From: Streptomyces sp. NBC_00483
GTDB lineage: Bacteria > Actinomycetota > Actinomycetes > Streptomycetales > Streptomycetaceae
Assembly (NCBI RefSeq): GCF_036013745.1
Contig: NZ_CP107880.1
Span: 7,068,001 to 7,132,000 of the forward strand
Length of the DNA stretch: 64,000 bases
Reading direction: 5' to 3'
Shown: positions 34,995 through 43,281 of the stretch, piece by piece
Numbering within the stretch: position 1 is the first letter of the stretch
Layout: each line of letters begins with the position of its first letter
Translations under genes and position numbers: made by a program
The notes under the pieces: generated by a model
What the model was told of the DNA's origin: nothing
What the model saw: the letters and a program-made list of their open reading frames with translations, nothing else
Databases searched by the model: none

Positions 34995-35119
34995 AGGCCG
35001 TAACCCCGGCCGACCATAGGCGCACCGCCGGGGCAAGCCCGACGGGCATAGTCCCCCGATCGTAGGAAGGCCGCTCCGCGCAAACGGTTCTGCGCGGAAC
35101 GGACCCCTACGTTCAACCC

Positions 35120-36286
35120 ATGACCGTGCTCCGGCGCGACGCACCCCCGCTCCCCGGCGCGTCCCCCGACCGCCCCCGCGTGACCCGGCTCAGGCTCGCC
35201 GCCTTCGCCCGGCACCGCGGCACCATCGTCCCCCTCGGCCCGTTCACCGCCGTGTCCGGCCCCAGCGGCAGCGGCAAGACCAGCGCGCTGCGCGCCTTCG
35301 CGGCGCTCGCCGGACTCGGCGGCGGCGCACACCTCGCGGACGTGTTCCCCGACCCCCACGCCTACGTTCCCGAACGCGCACGCCCCGACGCCGAACGCCG
35401 CCGCGGGTTCCACATCGGCTGCACCGTCGAAGGCCCCATGGGACCCGTACGGCTCGACCTGGCCGTCCAGGCCGAACCCGAACTCCGCGTCGTCGGCGAG
35501 CGGTTGACCGGACCCGACATCACCTACCTGCAGACCGCCCTGCGCGACCCCGGCCGACGCGACGTCCAGGCCGCCTGGCACACCGCGGGCTCCGTGCCCG
35601 TGACCCGCGGACCGCTCCCCGACGACCTGCTCGGCACGGCCATGCTCCCGCTGCGCGTCGCGGGCCGCACCGAAGGACAGCGCAAGGTGCTCGCCGCGGC
35701 CGAACAGGTCGTCGTCGGCCTGCGCTCCACCTTCGCCTGCGACCCCGACCCCACGCGGATGCGCACCCCGGCCCCCGTGGCGGCCGACCGGCTGCACGGC
35801 GGCTGCGACAACCTCGCAGCCGTACTGCGCCGCACCGGAGCCGAGTGCGGGACCCGGCACGCGCTGCTCGTCGCGGCGGCCCGCGCGGGCCTCGTGGGAC
35901 CGGTGACCGACGTGCGTGCCGAGACCGCGCCCGACGGGTCCGTGCGCGCCGTCGTGGACCGCGGCGGTGGGATCACGAGCCCCGTAGAGCGGCTCGCGGA
36001 CGGCGAGTTGAGGTATCTCGCCCTCGCGCTCGTCCTGCTCACCGGGCCCCGCGTGCTCGCCGTCGACGCGGCGGCCGAGGTCCCGGAGGCGTACCAGAGC
36101 CTGACCGTTCTCGCGGACGGCTTCGACCGGAGCCTCGACCGCGCCCAGTGCGTCGAACTCACCGCGCTGGCCGCCCGTATGTGCGCCCGCGGTCACATCC
36201 GGCTCGTCGCCGCGGTGGGCGAGGGCTCCGAGGCGGAGCGGGGAGCGCGGGCGGAGGGGGCGGCGATGGTAGACCTGGAGCGATGA
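35120..36286 (+). CDS. RecF/SMC-like AAA ATPase
   Basis: Predicted ATPase of 388 residues, of the AAA_21/RecF-like kind. Walker A is AVSGPSGSGKTSALRAF near residue 48; a signature-like LADGELRYLALALVLL and the region GPRVLAVDAAAEVPEAY follow near the C-terminus. The Walker B Asp is kept, but the neighbouring catalytic Glu is Ala (VDAAAE), so hydrolysis may be weak. Start ATG 35120 sits shortly after the repeat block. The stop overlaps the start of a MazG-like gene (36283-36286), so the two proteins likely act together. Confidence 0.85.
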   Translation: MTVLRRDAPPLPGASPDRPRVTRLRLAAFARHRGTIVPLGPFTAVSGPSGSGKTSALRAFAALAGLGGGAHLADVFPDPHAYVPERARPDAERRRGFHIGCTVEGPMGPVRLDLAVQAEPELRVVGERLTGPDITYLQTALRDPGRRDVQAAWHTAGSVPVTRGPLPDDLLGTAMLPLRVAGRTEGQRKVLAAAEQVVVGLRSTFACDPDPTRMRTPAPVAADRLHGGCDNLAAVLRRTGAECGTRHALLVAAARAGLVGPVTDVRAETAPDGSVRAVVDRGGGITSPVERLADGELRYLALALVLLTGPRVLAVDAAAEVPEAYQSLTVLADGFDRSLDRAQCVELTALAARMCARGHIRLVAAVGEGSEAERGARAEGAAMVDLER

Positions 36287-36669
36287 ACGAGGAACGTGAA
36301 GAAACCCGCCGTGCGGATGACCGTGAAGAAGGCCGTCCGCTGGACGTGGCCACCCTGCAGGCGCGCCTCGCCCGGTTCGCGGTCGCCCGCGACTGGCAGC
36401 CCTTCCACACGCCGAAGAACCTGGCGGCCGCGCTGAGCGTCGAGGCGTCCGAACTGGTCGAGATCTTCCAATGGTTGACCCCCGAGCAGTCGAGCCGCGT
36501 GATGGCGGACCCGGACTCGGCCCACCGCGTCGAGGACGAGGTCGCCGACGTCCTCGCGTATCTGCTGCAACTGTGCGAGGTGTTGGGCATCGACGCACTG
36601 GCCGCCCTGTCGGCGAAGATCGACCGCAACGAGCGGCGGTTCCCGGTGCGGGGTGAGGGCGCCGGATAG
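36283..36669 (+). CDS. MazG-like nucleotide pyrophosphohydrolase
   Basis: All-alpha NTP pyrophosphohydrolase of 128 residues (dCTPase/RS21-C6-like) that hydrolyses a (d)NTP to the monophosphate and pyrophosphate. The metal-binding helices are present: SVEASELVEIFQW gives ExxE and EDEVADVLAYLLQL gives ExxD. Relatives clean damaged or non-canonical nucleotides. It is translationally coupled to the AAA ATPase upstream. Intergenic sequence follows to 36904. Confidence 0.88.
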   Translation: MNEEREETRRADDREEGRPLDVATLQARLARFAVARDWQPFHTPKNLAAALSVEASELVEIFQWLTPEQSSRVMADPDSAHRVEDEVADVLAYLLQLCEVLGIDALAALSAKIDRNERRFPVRGEGAG

Positions 36670-36787
36670 AGGTGCGGGGCGAGGGTCCAGGGTGGAGTCG
36701 CGGGGCGCGGGTGCCGTGTGTGGCGGATGCCCCGACCCCGTCAACTGCCCGCCGACGCACCGAATGTCACTCTCCGGAGTCATCGAC

Positions 36788-36796
36788 TTATCCACA
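36788..36796 (+). promoter_or_regulatory. isolated DnaA-box-like 9-mer
   Basis: TTATCCACA is a perfect match to the general DnaA box, in the 235-base gap 36670-36904. It is followed by TTGTGTCCACAG at 36804-36815. A single box away from dnaA is not an origin; it might be a titration or regulatory site, or chance. Confidence 0.35.
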
Positions 36797-36904
36797 TTGA
36801 ACGTTGTGTCCACAGATTTCGGGCTTCCCCTGGCTTTTCGCCGCTCATACCTTCACTCTGGGTAGTGGACGAAGGAGTTCGGGCGGGAGACGGACGGGGA
36901 CGCG

Positions 36905-37408
36905 ATGGATGCGGTGCGGCTCATCGGGGTCGGCCGACGGGCCCTGGCGGAGAGCCAGGACCCGCGGGACATCATGAGGGAGGCGTGGCAGGCACAGGCT
37001 TTGGCGCAGGCGATAGGGAGTCGCCTCGCCATGCAGGGGCCGCCGGAGTTACGAGGCGAGGCGCTGGGACTGAGCGAGGCGGGGGCGCGCGGCAGCGGGG
37101 GTTCGGCGACGCCGATCGTGGGGGCCGGTGGGATACGGGCGGCCCAGCTGACCGAACTGGGCGATGTGCACCGGGCGTTGATGGATCTCGGCGTCCTGCT
37201 CGGTGACGTGGGCATCGCGCTCGTCGGCGTGGCGAGCGAGTCGTTCGAGGAGGGGGCCTATTGGCAGTGCATGGAGGCGATCGACGCGGCGGACGAGTCG
37301 AGGGACAGAATCCTCGAGATACTGCGGCGGCTCCCGGAAGGCTGCCGCGCGCTGCCCCTCGCCGACCGGGAGCCCGCACCGGAGCCGGACTCGGACTCGG
37401 CGGCCTGA
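36905..37408 (+). CDS. uncharacterised actinobacterial protein
   Basis: I do not recognise the family with confidence (it may be DUF6099). The 167-residue protein is soluble and mostly helical: residues 1-60 (RLIGVGRRALAESQDPRDIM) and 85-150 (LGDVHRALMDLGVLLGDVG and AIDAADESRDRILEILRRL) look like a helical bundle, with a Gly/Ala-rich loop between and an acidic Pro/Asp tail. ATG 36905 has a purine-rich GACGGGGACGCG upstream. No operon partner is evident. Confidence 0.6.
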   Translation: MDAVRLIGVGRRALAESQDPRDIMREAWQAQALAQAIGSRLAMQGPPELRGEALGLSEAGARGSGGSATPIVGAGGIRAAQLTELGDVHRALMDLGVLLGDVGIALVGVASESFEEGAYWQCMEAIDAADESRDRILEILRRLPEGCRALPLADREPAPEPDSDSAA

Positions 37409-37547
37409 GACCGGTGGGCGCGCCGCCGGCTGGGCGACTCAGGGTGGCCGGACGACCCAGGGCGGCCCGGGCGGGCCCGGCCCTGACGTCGCCCCTGGCT
37501 CCGACCCCGGGTGGCGTCGCGGGCGCCTGACGCGGCGAGCGTCCCGC

Positions 37548-37757
37548 TCAGACGTCCTCGTCGGCCGGTGGCTGTGGCGAAGTCCTGGGCGGCTGTTGGA
37601 GGTCGGCGTCGAGCTGCGTCAGGTCGGCGTTGAGCGCGGCCATCAGCTCTTCCATCTGCTGCAGCAGGCCCTTGGGTGCGCCTTCCTGCTCCGGCGCGGA
37701 CGTGTCGTGCACGGCCTCATCGTGCACGGCCCCATCGGGCACGGCTTCCTGGGACAT
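37548..37757 (-). CDS. small acidic protein, unknown function
   Basis: A 69-residue acidic product, supported by a strong Shine-Dalgarno (GAGGAGG about seven bases before the ATG) and by lying in an otherwise empty stretch. It has a Gln/Asp/Ala-rich N-terminus with a short repeat (AVHDEAVHD) and a predicted coiled helix LLQQMEELMAALNADLTQLD. No signal peptide or membrane segment. It does not end in the Gly-Gly-Glu/Gln of Pup, so it is not a ubiquitin-like tag. Confidence 0.6.
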   Translation of the reverse strand: MSQEAVPDGAVHDEAVHDTSAPEQEGAPKGLLQQMEELMAALNADLTQLDADLQQPPRTSPQPPADEDV

Positions 37758-37974
37758 GGCGGCCTCCTCGGCCCTCGCCCTCCCGAGCGGGAGGGCAGTT
37801 GACGCAATCGTGACGCCCGGCAGCGACCGCCGGCGCGGGTGCCGGGCGGTCCGGCTCTGCCCGAGTCAACGATCACGACCGGGGCCGGGTCACTGGGCGC
37901 CCCCGCCACCACGCGCCGGGGTGACGCAATTTCACCCGACCGTGGCGACGGGGACGAAGGAGCGGCCCGCCCGC

Positions 37975-38898
37975 TCAGCTCAGTTGTGTCGCCACCTCGG
38001 AGGCGATCAGTTCCAAGTGGTCCAGGTCATCGAGGTCGAGCATCTGGAGGTACATCCGTTGGGAGCCCACGGACTGGTATGCGGCGAGGCGTTCGACGAC
38101 CTCGGCGGGGGAGCCGGCGAGGCCGTTGGCCTTGAGCTCGTCGACGTCGCGGCCGATGGCGTCGGCGCGGCGCTTGACCTCGGCGTCGGTGCGGCCGACG
38201 CAGGCGATGAGGGCGTTGGAGTAGGTGAGCGCGTCCTGGGCGCGACCGTGCTCGCCGGCCGCGGCCCTCACGCGCTTGAACTGCTGCTCCGTGTCGGCGA
38301 TCGAGGCGAAGGGGATGTTGAACTCGGTGGCGTACTTCGCGGCGAGCGCCGGGGTCTTCTTGGCGCCGTGGCCGCCGATGAGGATCGGGACGCGCGGCTG
38401 GGTGGGCTTGGGCAGGGCGGGGGAGTCCTTCAACTGGTAGAAGGCTCCGTCGTAGTTGAAGCGCTGCCCGACCGGCGTCTCCCACAGGCCCGTCACGATG
38501 GCGAGCTGCTCCTCGAGGCGGCCGAACTTCTCCTTCGGGAACGGGATGCCGTACGCGGAGTGCTCCTCCTCGTACCAGCCGGAGCCGAGCCCCAGCTCGA
38601 CGCGGCCGCCGGACATCTGGTCGACCTGCGCGACCTGGATGGCGAGCACGCCGGGCAGCCGGAAGGTGCCGGCCGTCATCAGCGTGCCGAGCCGGATCCG
38701 GCTCGTCTCCCGGGCGAGACCGGCGAGCGTCGTCCAGGCGTCCGTGGGCCCCGGCAGGCCGTCGACGGGGCCCATGTGGAGGTAGTGGTCCGACCGGAAA
38801 AAGGCTCCATAGTTCAAGTCCTCGGCGGCCTTGGCGACGCGGAGCAGCGTCTCGTAGGTCGCACCCTGCTGCGGTTCGGTGAATACGCGAAGATCCAT
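37975..38898 (-). CDS. LLM-class F420-dependent oxidoreductase
   Basis: Luciferase-like TIM-barrel flavin/F420 enzyme of 307 residues. Conserved parts are ATYETLLRVAKAAEDLNYGAFFRSDH at the start in pieces, RIRLGTLMTAGTFRLPGVLA, GGRVELGLGSGWYEEEHSAYG and RVPILIGGHGAKKTPALAA near the middle. Such enzymes transfer hydride between F420H2 and diverse substrates; the real one is unknown. ATG 38898 is 105 bases from the divergent Hen1 gene. Confidence 0.9.
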   Translation of the reverse strand: MDLRVFTEPQQGATYETLLRVAKAAEDLNYGAFFRSDHYLHMGPVDGLPGPTDAWTTLAGLARETSRIRLGTLMTAGTFRLPGVLAIQVAQVDQMSGGRVELGLGSGWYEEEHSAYGIPFPKEKFGRLEEQLAIVTGLWETPVGQRFNYDGAFYQLKDSPALPKPTQPRVPILIGGHGAKKTPALAAKYATEFNIPFASIADTEQQFKRVRAAAGEHGRAQDALTYSNALIACVGRTDAEVKRRADAIGRDVDELKANGLAGSPAEVVERLAAYQSVGSQRMYLQMLDLDDLDHLELIASEVATQLS

Positions 38899-39003
38899 GC
38901 ACCCATCATGCAGGTCAGGGGTGCGCGCTTCGATGATGCGGGCGTCGTCGAGCGGGCGAAAACCCATGGTGGGGAGCGCGGGGTCGGAGCCATACTCGGC
39001 CGT

Positions 39004-40506
39004 GTGCTTTTGACGATCTCGACCACCGGCAATGCCGCGAATCCGGCCACCGACCTGGGCTTTCTGCTGCACAAGCATCCAGCGAACGCCCAGGCCTTCA
39101 GCACGGCGCACGGCACCGCGCACGTCCTCTACCCCGAGGCCGGCGACGAGCGGTGCACGGCCGCGCTGCTGCTGGAAGTGGACCCCGTGGCGCTGGCCCG
39201 GCGGGGCAGAGGCAAGGGGCGGGGCGGCGCTCCCGACGCGGCGCTCGCGCAGTACGTCAACGACCGGCCCTACGCCGCGTCGTCGCTGCTGTCCGTCGCG
39301 TTGAGCAACGTGTTCTCCAGCGCGCTGCGCGGCGTGTGCAAGGCCCGCCCGGAGCGCGCCGAGCAGGCGCTGCCGCTGCGCATCGAGGTGCCCGCGCTGC
39401 CGGCGCGCGGCGGGCCCGACCTCGTACGGAAGCTGTTCGAGCCGCTGGGGTGGACGGTCGAGGTGACGGCCGTGCCGCTGGACGAGCAGTTCCCGGAGTG
39501 GGGCGACTCGCGTTACGTGCGGCTCGTCCTTGAGGGCGAGTTGCGGCTCGCGCATGCGCTGCGGCACCTGTATGTGCTGCTGCCGGTGCTCGACGACGCC
39601 AAGCACTACTGGGTCTCGGCCGACGAGGTCGACAAGCTGCTGCGCGCCGGGGACGGGTGGCTGCCCGAGCACCCCGAGCAGAAGCTGATCGTCGGCCGCT
39701 ATCTGTCGCGGCGCTGGTCGCTGACTCGGCAGGCCATGGAGCGCCTCGAACTGGCCAGGCTCGCGGACGCCGACGACACGGATATCGACGAGATCGACAA
39801 CGCCGTGGACGAGGAGAGCGACACCGAGGAGCGTCCCGTGCCGCTGGCGGTGCGGCGCCGGGAGGCGATCCTCGCCGCGCTCCGGGAGTCCGGCGCTGCC
39901 AGGGTGCTCGATCTGGGCTGTGGGCAGGGCCAGTTGGTGCAGGAGCTGCTGAAGGACGTGCGGTTCACCGAGATCGTGGGCGTCGACGTGTCGATGCGTG
40001 CGCTCACCGTCGCGTCCCGGCGGCTGAAGCTGGAGCGGATGGGCGAGCGGCAGGCCTCCCGCGTACAGCTCATGCAGGGCTCGCTCGCGTACACCGACAA
40101 GCGGCTCAAGGGGTACGACGCCGCGGTGCTCAGCGAGGTCATCGAGCACCTCGACCTGCCGCGGCTGCCCGCGCTCGAGTACGCGGTGTTCGGTTCGGCG
40201 CGGCCCCGGGCGGTCGTCGTGACCACGCCGAACGTCGAGTACAACGTCCGCTGGGAGTCCCTGCCCGAGGGGCTCGCCCGGCACGGCGACCACCGGTTCG
40301 AGTGGACGCGGGCCGAGTTCCGCGACTGGGCGGAGCGGGTCGCCACGCGGCACGGGTACGCCGTGCGGTACGTGCCGGTGGGGGACGACGACCCGGAGGT
40401 GGGGCCGCCGACGCAGATGGCGGTGTTCACGACGACCAAGACCGCAGGCAGCGCAGCCACGACAGAGACCGCAGCCAGGAACGAGAAGGGGGCGAAGGCC
40501 GTATGA
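39004..40506 (+). CDS. hen1: Hen1: RNA 3'-terminal ribose 2'-O-methyltransferase
   Basis: Bacterial Hen1, 500 residues, which methylates the 2'-OH at a cleavage-made 3' end before Pnkp reseals the RNA, so that the same cut cannot recur. The N-terminal half (GFLLHKHPANAQAFSTAHGT, LLSVALSNVFSSAL) is the Hen1-specific domain that activates the Pnkp ligase; the C-terminal half is the methyltransferase with LDLGCGQGQLVQELL and the metal site SEVIEH plus the His in GDHRFEWT. GTG at 39004 matches family N-termini. The stop overlaps the Pnkp start as ATGA. Confidence 0.95.
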   Translation: MLLTISTTGNAANPATDLGFLLHKHPANAQAFSTAHGTAHVLYPEAGDERCTAALLLEVDPVALARRGRGKGRGGAPDAALAQYVNDRPYAASSLLSVALSNVFSSALRGVCKARPERAEQALPLRIEVPALPARGGPDLVRKLFEPLGWTVEVTAVPLDEQFPEWGDSRYVRLVLEGELRLAHALRHLYVLLPVLDDAKHYWVSADEVDKLLRAGDGWLPEHPEQKLIVGRYLSRRWSLTRQAMERLELARLADADDTDIDEIDNAVDEESDTEERPVPLAVRRREAILAALRESGAARVLDLGCGQGQLVQELLKDVRFTEIVGVDVSMRALTVASRRLKLERMGERQASRVQLMQGSLAYTDKRLKGYDAAVLSEVIEHLDLPRLPALEYAVFGSARPRAVVVTTPNVEYNVRWESLPEGLARHGDHRFEWTRAEFRDWAERVATRHGYAVRYVPVGDDDPEVGPPTQMAVFTTTKTAGSAATTETAARNEKGAKAV

Positions 40507-43061
40507 CCACCACCGACACCACAGGGCGCGTGCTGCCCGTCACCGACCTCGCCCTCGTCGTACTGGTCGGCGCGTCCGGCTCGGGCAAGTCCACGTTCGC
40601 GCGCGCCCACTTCAAGCCGACCGAGGTGATCTCCAGCGACTTCTGCCGCGGCCTGGTGGCCGACGACGAGAACGACCAGGGCGCCAGCCGTGACGCCTTC
40701 GACGTGCTGCACTACATCGCGGGCAAGCGGCTCGCGGCCGGGCGTCTGACCGTCGTCGACGCGACCAACGTCCAGCAGGACGCTCGCCGTCAACTGGTCG
40801 ACCTGGCACGGAAGTACGACGTGCTGCCCATCGCCATCGTGCTCGACGTGCCGGAGGACGTGTGCGCCGCGCGGAACGCCGGGCGGACCGACCGCGCCGA
40901 CATGCCGCGCCGCGTCATCACCCGGCACACGCGTGAACTGCGCCGCTCCCTCAAGCACTTGGAGCGCGAGGGCTTCCGCAAGGTGCACGTCCTGCGCGGC
41001 GTCGAGCAGGTCGAGGGCGCGAGCGTCGTGCGGGAGAAGCGGTACAACGATCTGACGCACCTCACCGGACCGTTCGACATCATCGGCGACATCCACGGAT
41101 GCGCCAGTGAACTCGACACGCTGCTCGGCAAGTTGGGCTACGTGGACGGGGAACACCCCGAGGGCAGGACCGCCGTCTTCGTCGGCGACCTCGTCGACCG
41201 CGGCCCCGACACACCCGGTGTGCTGCGCCGCGTGATGGACATGGTGAAGGCCGGCACCGCGCTGTGCGTGCCCGGCAACCACGAGAACAAGCTGGGCCGT
41301 TGGCTGAAGGGGCGCAACGTGCAGCACACGCACGGCCTCGCCGAGACGGTCGAGCAGCTGGGCGGGGAGAGCGAGGAGTTCCGCGCGGAGGTGCGCACGT
41401 TCGTCGAGGGGCTGGTCAGCCACTACGTCCTCGACGGCGGGAAGCTCGTCGTGTGTCACGCCGGGCTGCCCGAGAAGTACCACGGCCGCACATCGGGGCG
41501 GGTCCGTTCGCACGCGCTGTACGGGGACACGACCGGCGAGACCGACGAGTTCGGGCTGCCGGTGCGCTATCCGTGGGCGGAGGAGTACCGCGGCCAGGCG
41601 GCTGTGGTCTACGGCCACACCCCGGTGCCGACCGCTACGTGGCTCAACAACACCATCTGCCTCGACACCGGCGCCGTGTTCGGCGGGAAGCTCACCGCGC
41701 TGCGCTGGCCCGAGCGCGAGCTGGTCGACGTACCGGCCGAGCAGGTCTGGTACGAGCCGACCAGGCCGCTGGCGACCGAGGCGCCGGGCGGGCACGAGGG
41801 GCGGCCGCTGGACCTCGCCGATGTGCACGGCCGCCGGAGCGTGGAGACGCGGCACACGGGCCGGGTGACCGTGCGCGAGGAGAACGCGGCGGCGGCGCTG
41901 GAGGTCATGAGCCGGTTCGCGGTCGACCCGCGGCTGGTGCCGTATCTGCCGCCGACGATGGCGCCGACCGCGACGTCCTCGCAGGACGGCTACCTGGAGC
42001 ACCCGGCCGAGGCCTTCGCCCAGTACGCGGCCGACGGTGTGGAGCGGGTCGTGTGCGAGGAGAAGCACATGGGTTCGCGGGCCGTGGTGCTGGTGTGCCG
42101 CGACGCGGAGGCGGCGCGGGAGCGCTTCGGGGTCTCCGAGGAGAGCGGTGGGCCGGTCACCGGTTCGGTCTACACGCGCACCGGGCGGCCGTTCTTCGAC
42201 GACGCGGAGACCGCCGAGGCGGTCATCGGACGGGTGCGGGACGCCGTCACCGCCGCCGGTCTCTGGGAGGAGCTCGACACTGACTGGGTGCTGTTCGACG
42301 CCGAGTTGATGCCGTGGTCGCTCAAGGCGTCCGGGCTGCTGCGCGCGCAGTACGCGGCGGTGGGCGCGGCGTCCGGTGCCGTGTTCCCGAGCGCGCTCGG
42401 GGTGCTGGAGGCGGCGGCCGGGCGGGGCGTCGACGTGGGCGATCTGCTGGAGCGTCAGCGTGGTCGGGCGGCCGACGCCGCCGCGTTCACGGATGCGTAC
42501 CGACGCTACTGCTGGAGTACGGACGGCCTCGACGGGGTGCGGCTCGCGCCGTTCCAGATCCTGGCCGCGCGGGGACGTTCGCTCGCCGGGCTGCCGCACG
42601 ACGAGCAGCTCGCGCTGATCGACCGGGTCGTCGCGCACGATACGACGGGGCTGTTGCAGACGACGCGGCGGCTGTACGTCGACACGGGGGACGCCGAGTC
42701 GGTGCGGGCCGGGGTCGACTGGTGGCTGGAGATGACCGGGCGGGGCGGCGAGGGCATGGTCGTCAAGCCGGTCGGGGCGCTGGTGCGGGATGCGAAGGGG
42801 CGGCTCGTGCAGCCGGGTGTGAAGTGCCGCGGGCGCGAGTACCTCCGGATCATTTACGGGCCGGAGTACACGCGGCCGGGGAACCTGGCGAAGCTTCGGC
42901 AGCGGTTCCTTGGGCACAAGCGGTCGTTGGCGATCCGTGAGTACGGATTGGGCCTGGAGGCCCTGGACCGGCTTGCGGAGGGGGAGCCGTTGTGGCGGGT
43001 GCACGAGGCGGTGTTCGCGGTGTTGGCACTGGAGTCGGAGCCGGTCGACCCTCGGCTCTGA
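40503..43061 (+). CDS. pnkp: Pnkp: polynucleotide kinase-phosphatase-ligase
   Basis: End-healing and sealing enzyme of bacterial RNA repair, 852 residues in three modules. N-terminal kinase: P-loop VGASGSGKST near residue 23, phosphorylating 5'-OH ends. Middle: metallophosphoesterase with GDIHGC, GDLVDRGPD, GNHENK and GHTPVPT, removing 2',3'-cyclic or 3' phosphate. C-terminal: adenylyltransferase/ligase with nucleophile Lys in CEEKHMGSR. Pnkp needs Hen1 for sealing, and here the genes are coupled (40503-40506). The likely substrates are tRNAs cut by ribotoxins (family knowledge). Confidence 0.96.
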   Translation: MTTTDTTGRVLPVTDLALVVLVGASGSGKSTFARAHFKPTEVISSDFCRGLVADDENDQGASRDAFDVLHYIAGKRLAAGRLTVVDATNVQQDARRQLVDLARKYDVLPIAIVLDVPEDVCAARNAGRTDRADMPRRVITRHTRELRRSLKHLEREGFRKVHVLRGVEQVEGASVVREKRYNDLTHLTGPFDIIGDIHGCASELDTLLGKLGYVDGEHPEGRTAVFVGDLVDRGPDTPGVLRRVMDMVKAGTALCVPGNHENKLGRWLKGRNVQHTHGLAETVEQLGGESEEFRAEVRTFVEGLVSHYVLDGGKLVVCHAGLPEKYHGRTSGRVRSHALYGDTTGETDEFGLPVRYPWAEEYRGQAAVVYGHTPVPTATWLNNTICLDTGAVFGGKLTALRWPERELVDVPAEQVWYEPTRPLATEAPGGHEGRPLDLADVHGRRSVETRHTGRVTVREENAAAALEVMSRFAVDPRLVPYLPPTMAPTATSSQDGYLEHPAEAFAQYAADGVERVVCEEKHMGSRAVVLVCRDAEAARERFGVSEESGGPVTGSVYTRTGRPFFDDAETAEAVIGRVRDAVTAAGLWEELDTDWVLFDAELMPWSLKASGLLRAQYAAVGAASGAVFPSALGVLEAAAGRGVDVGDLLERQRGRAADAAAFTDAYRRYCWSTDGLDGVRLAPFQILAARGRSLAGLPHDEQLALIDRVVAHDTTGLLQTTRRLYVDTGDAESVRAGVDWWLEMTGRGGEGMVVKPVGALVRDAKGRLVQPGVKCRGREYLRIIYGPEYTRPGNLAKLRQRFLGHKRSLAIREYGLGLEALDRLAEGEPLWRVHEAVFAVLALESEPVDPRL

Positions 43062-43091
43062 CGCCTGTTGCGGTCACCCGTGCTTGCGCCC

Positions 43092-43246
43092 CCGGGGCTC
43101 CGCCCCGGACCCCGCTGGCTCTCGTCCACAAGCGGGGCTGGAATGGCTCAGCCGCTGCAAGGGCTGGAATCGATCAGCCGCCGGCGGGACTTGATCTATC
43201 AAGCCCCGCCGGCGATTGAGGCGCGGGGTCCGGGGCGGAGCCCCGG
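43092..43246. repeat. dispersed repeat in inverted arrangement
   Basis: A 24-bp arm at 43092-43115 (starts CCGGGGCTCCGCCCCGG) is perfectly complementary to 43223-43246. The right side also has AAGCCCCGCCGGCGATTGAG (43201-43220), as in the copies at 34869. Between are degraded GAAT(G/C)G(C/A)TCAGCCGC units. The block fills the 220-base gap between Pnkp and arginine deiminase and ends close to the latter's start. Confidence 0.85.
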
Positions 43247-43281
43247 GGCGCAACCGCGGTGCGGCGGGTAAGGATGGGGGC

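Noticed and set aside
36788..36815. Replication origin
   Set aside because: One perfect DnaA box and one near match are far fewer than the many boxes of a Streptomyces oriC, and dnaA, dnaN and gyrase genes are absent.
37548..37757. Prokaryotic ubiquitin-like protein (Pup)
   Set aside because: The small acidic product is of similar size but lacks the C-terminal Gly-Gly-Glu/Gln, and no proteasome or PafA genes are nearby.
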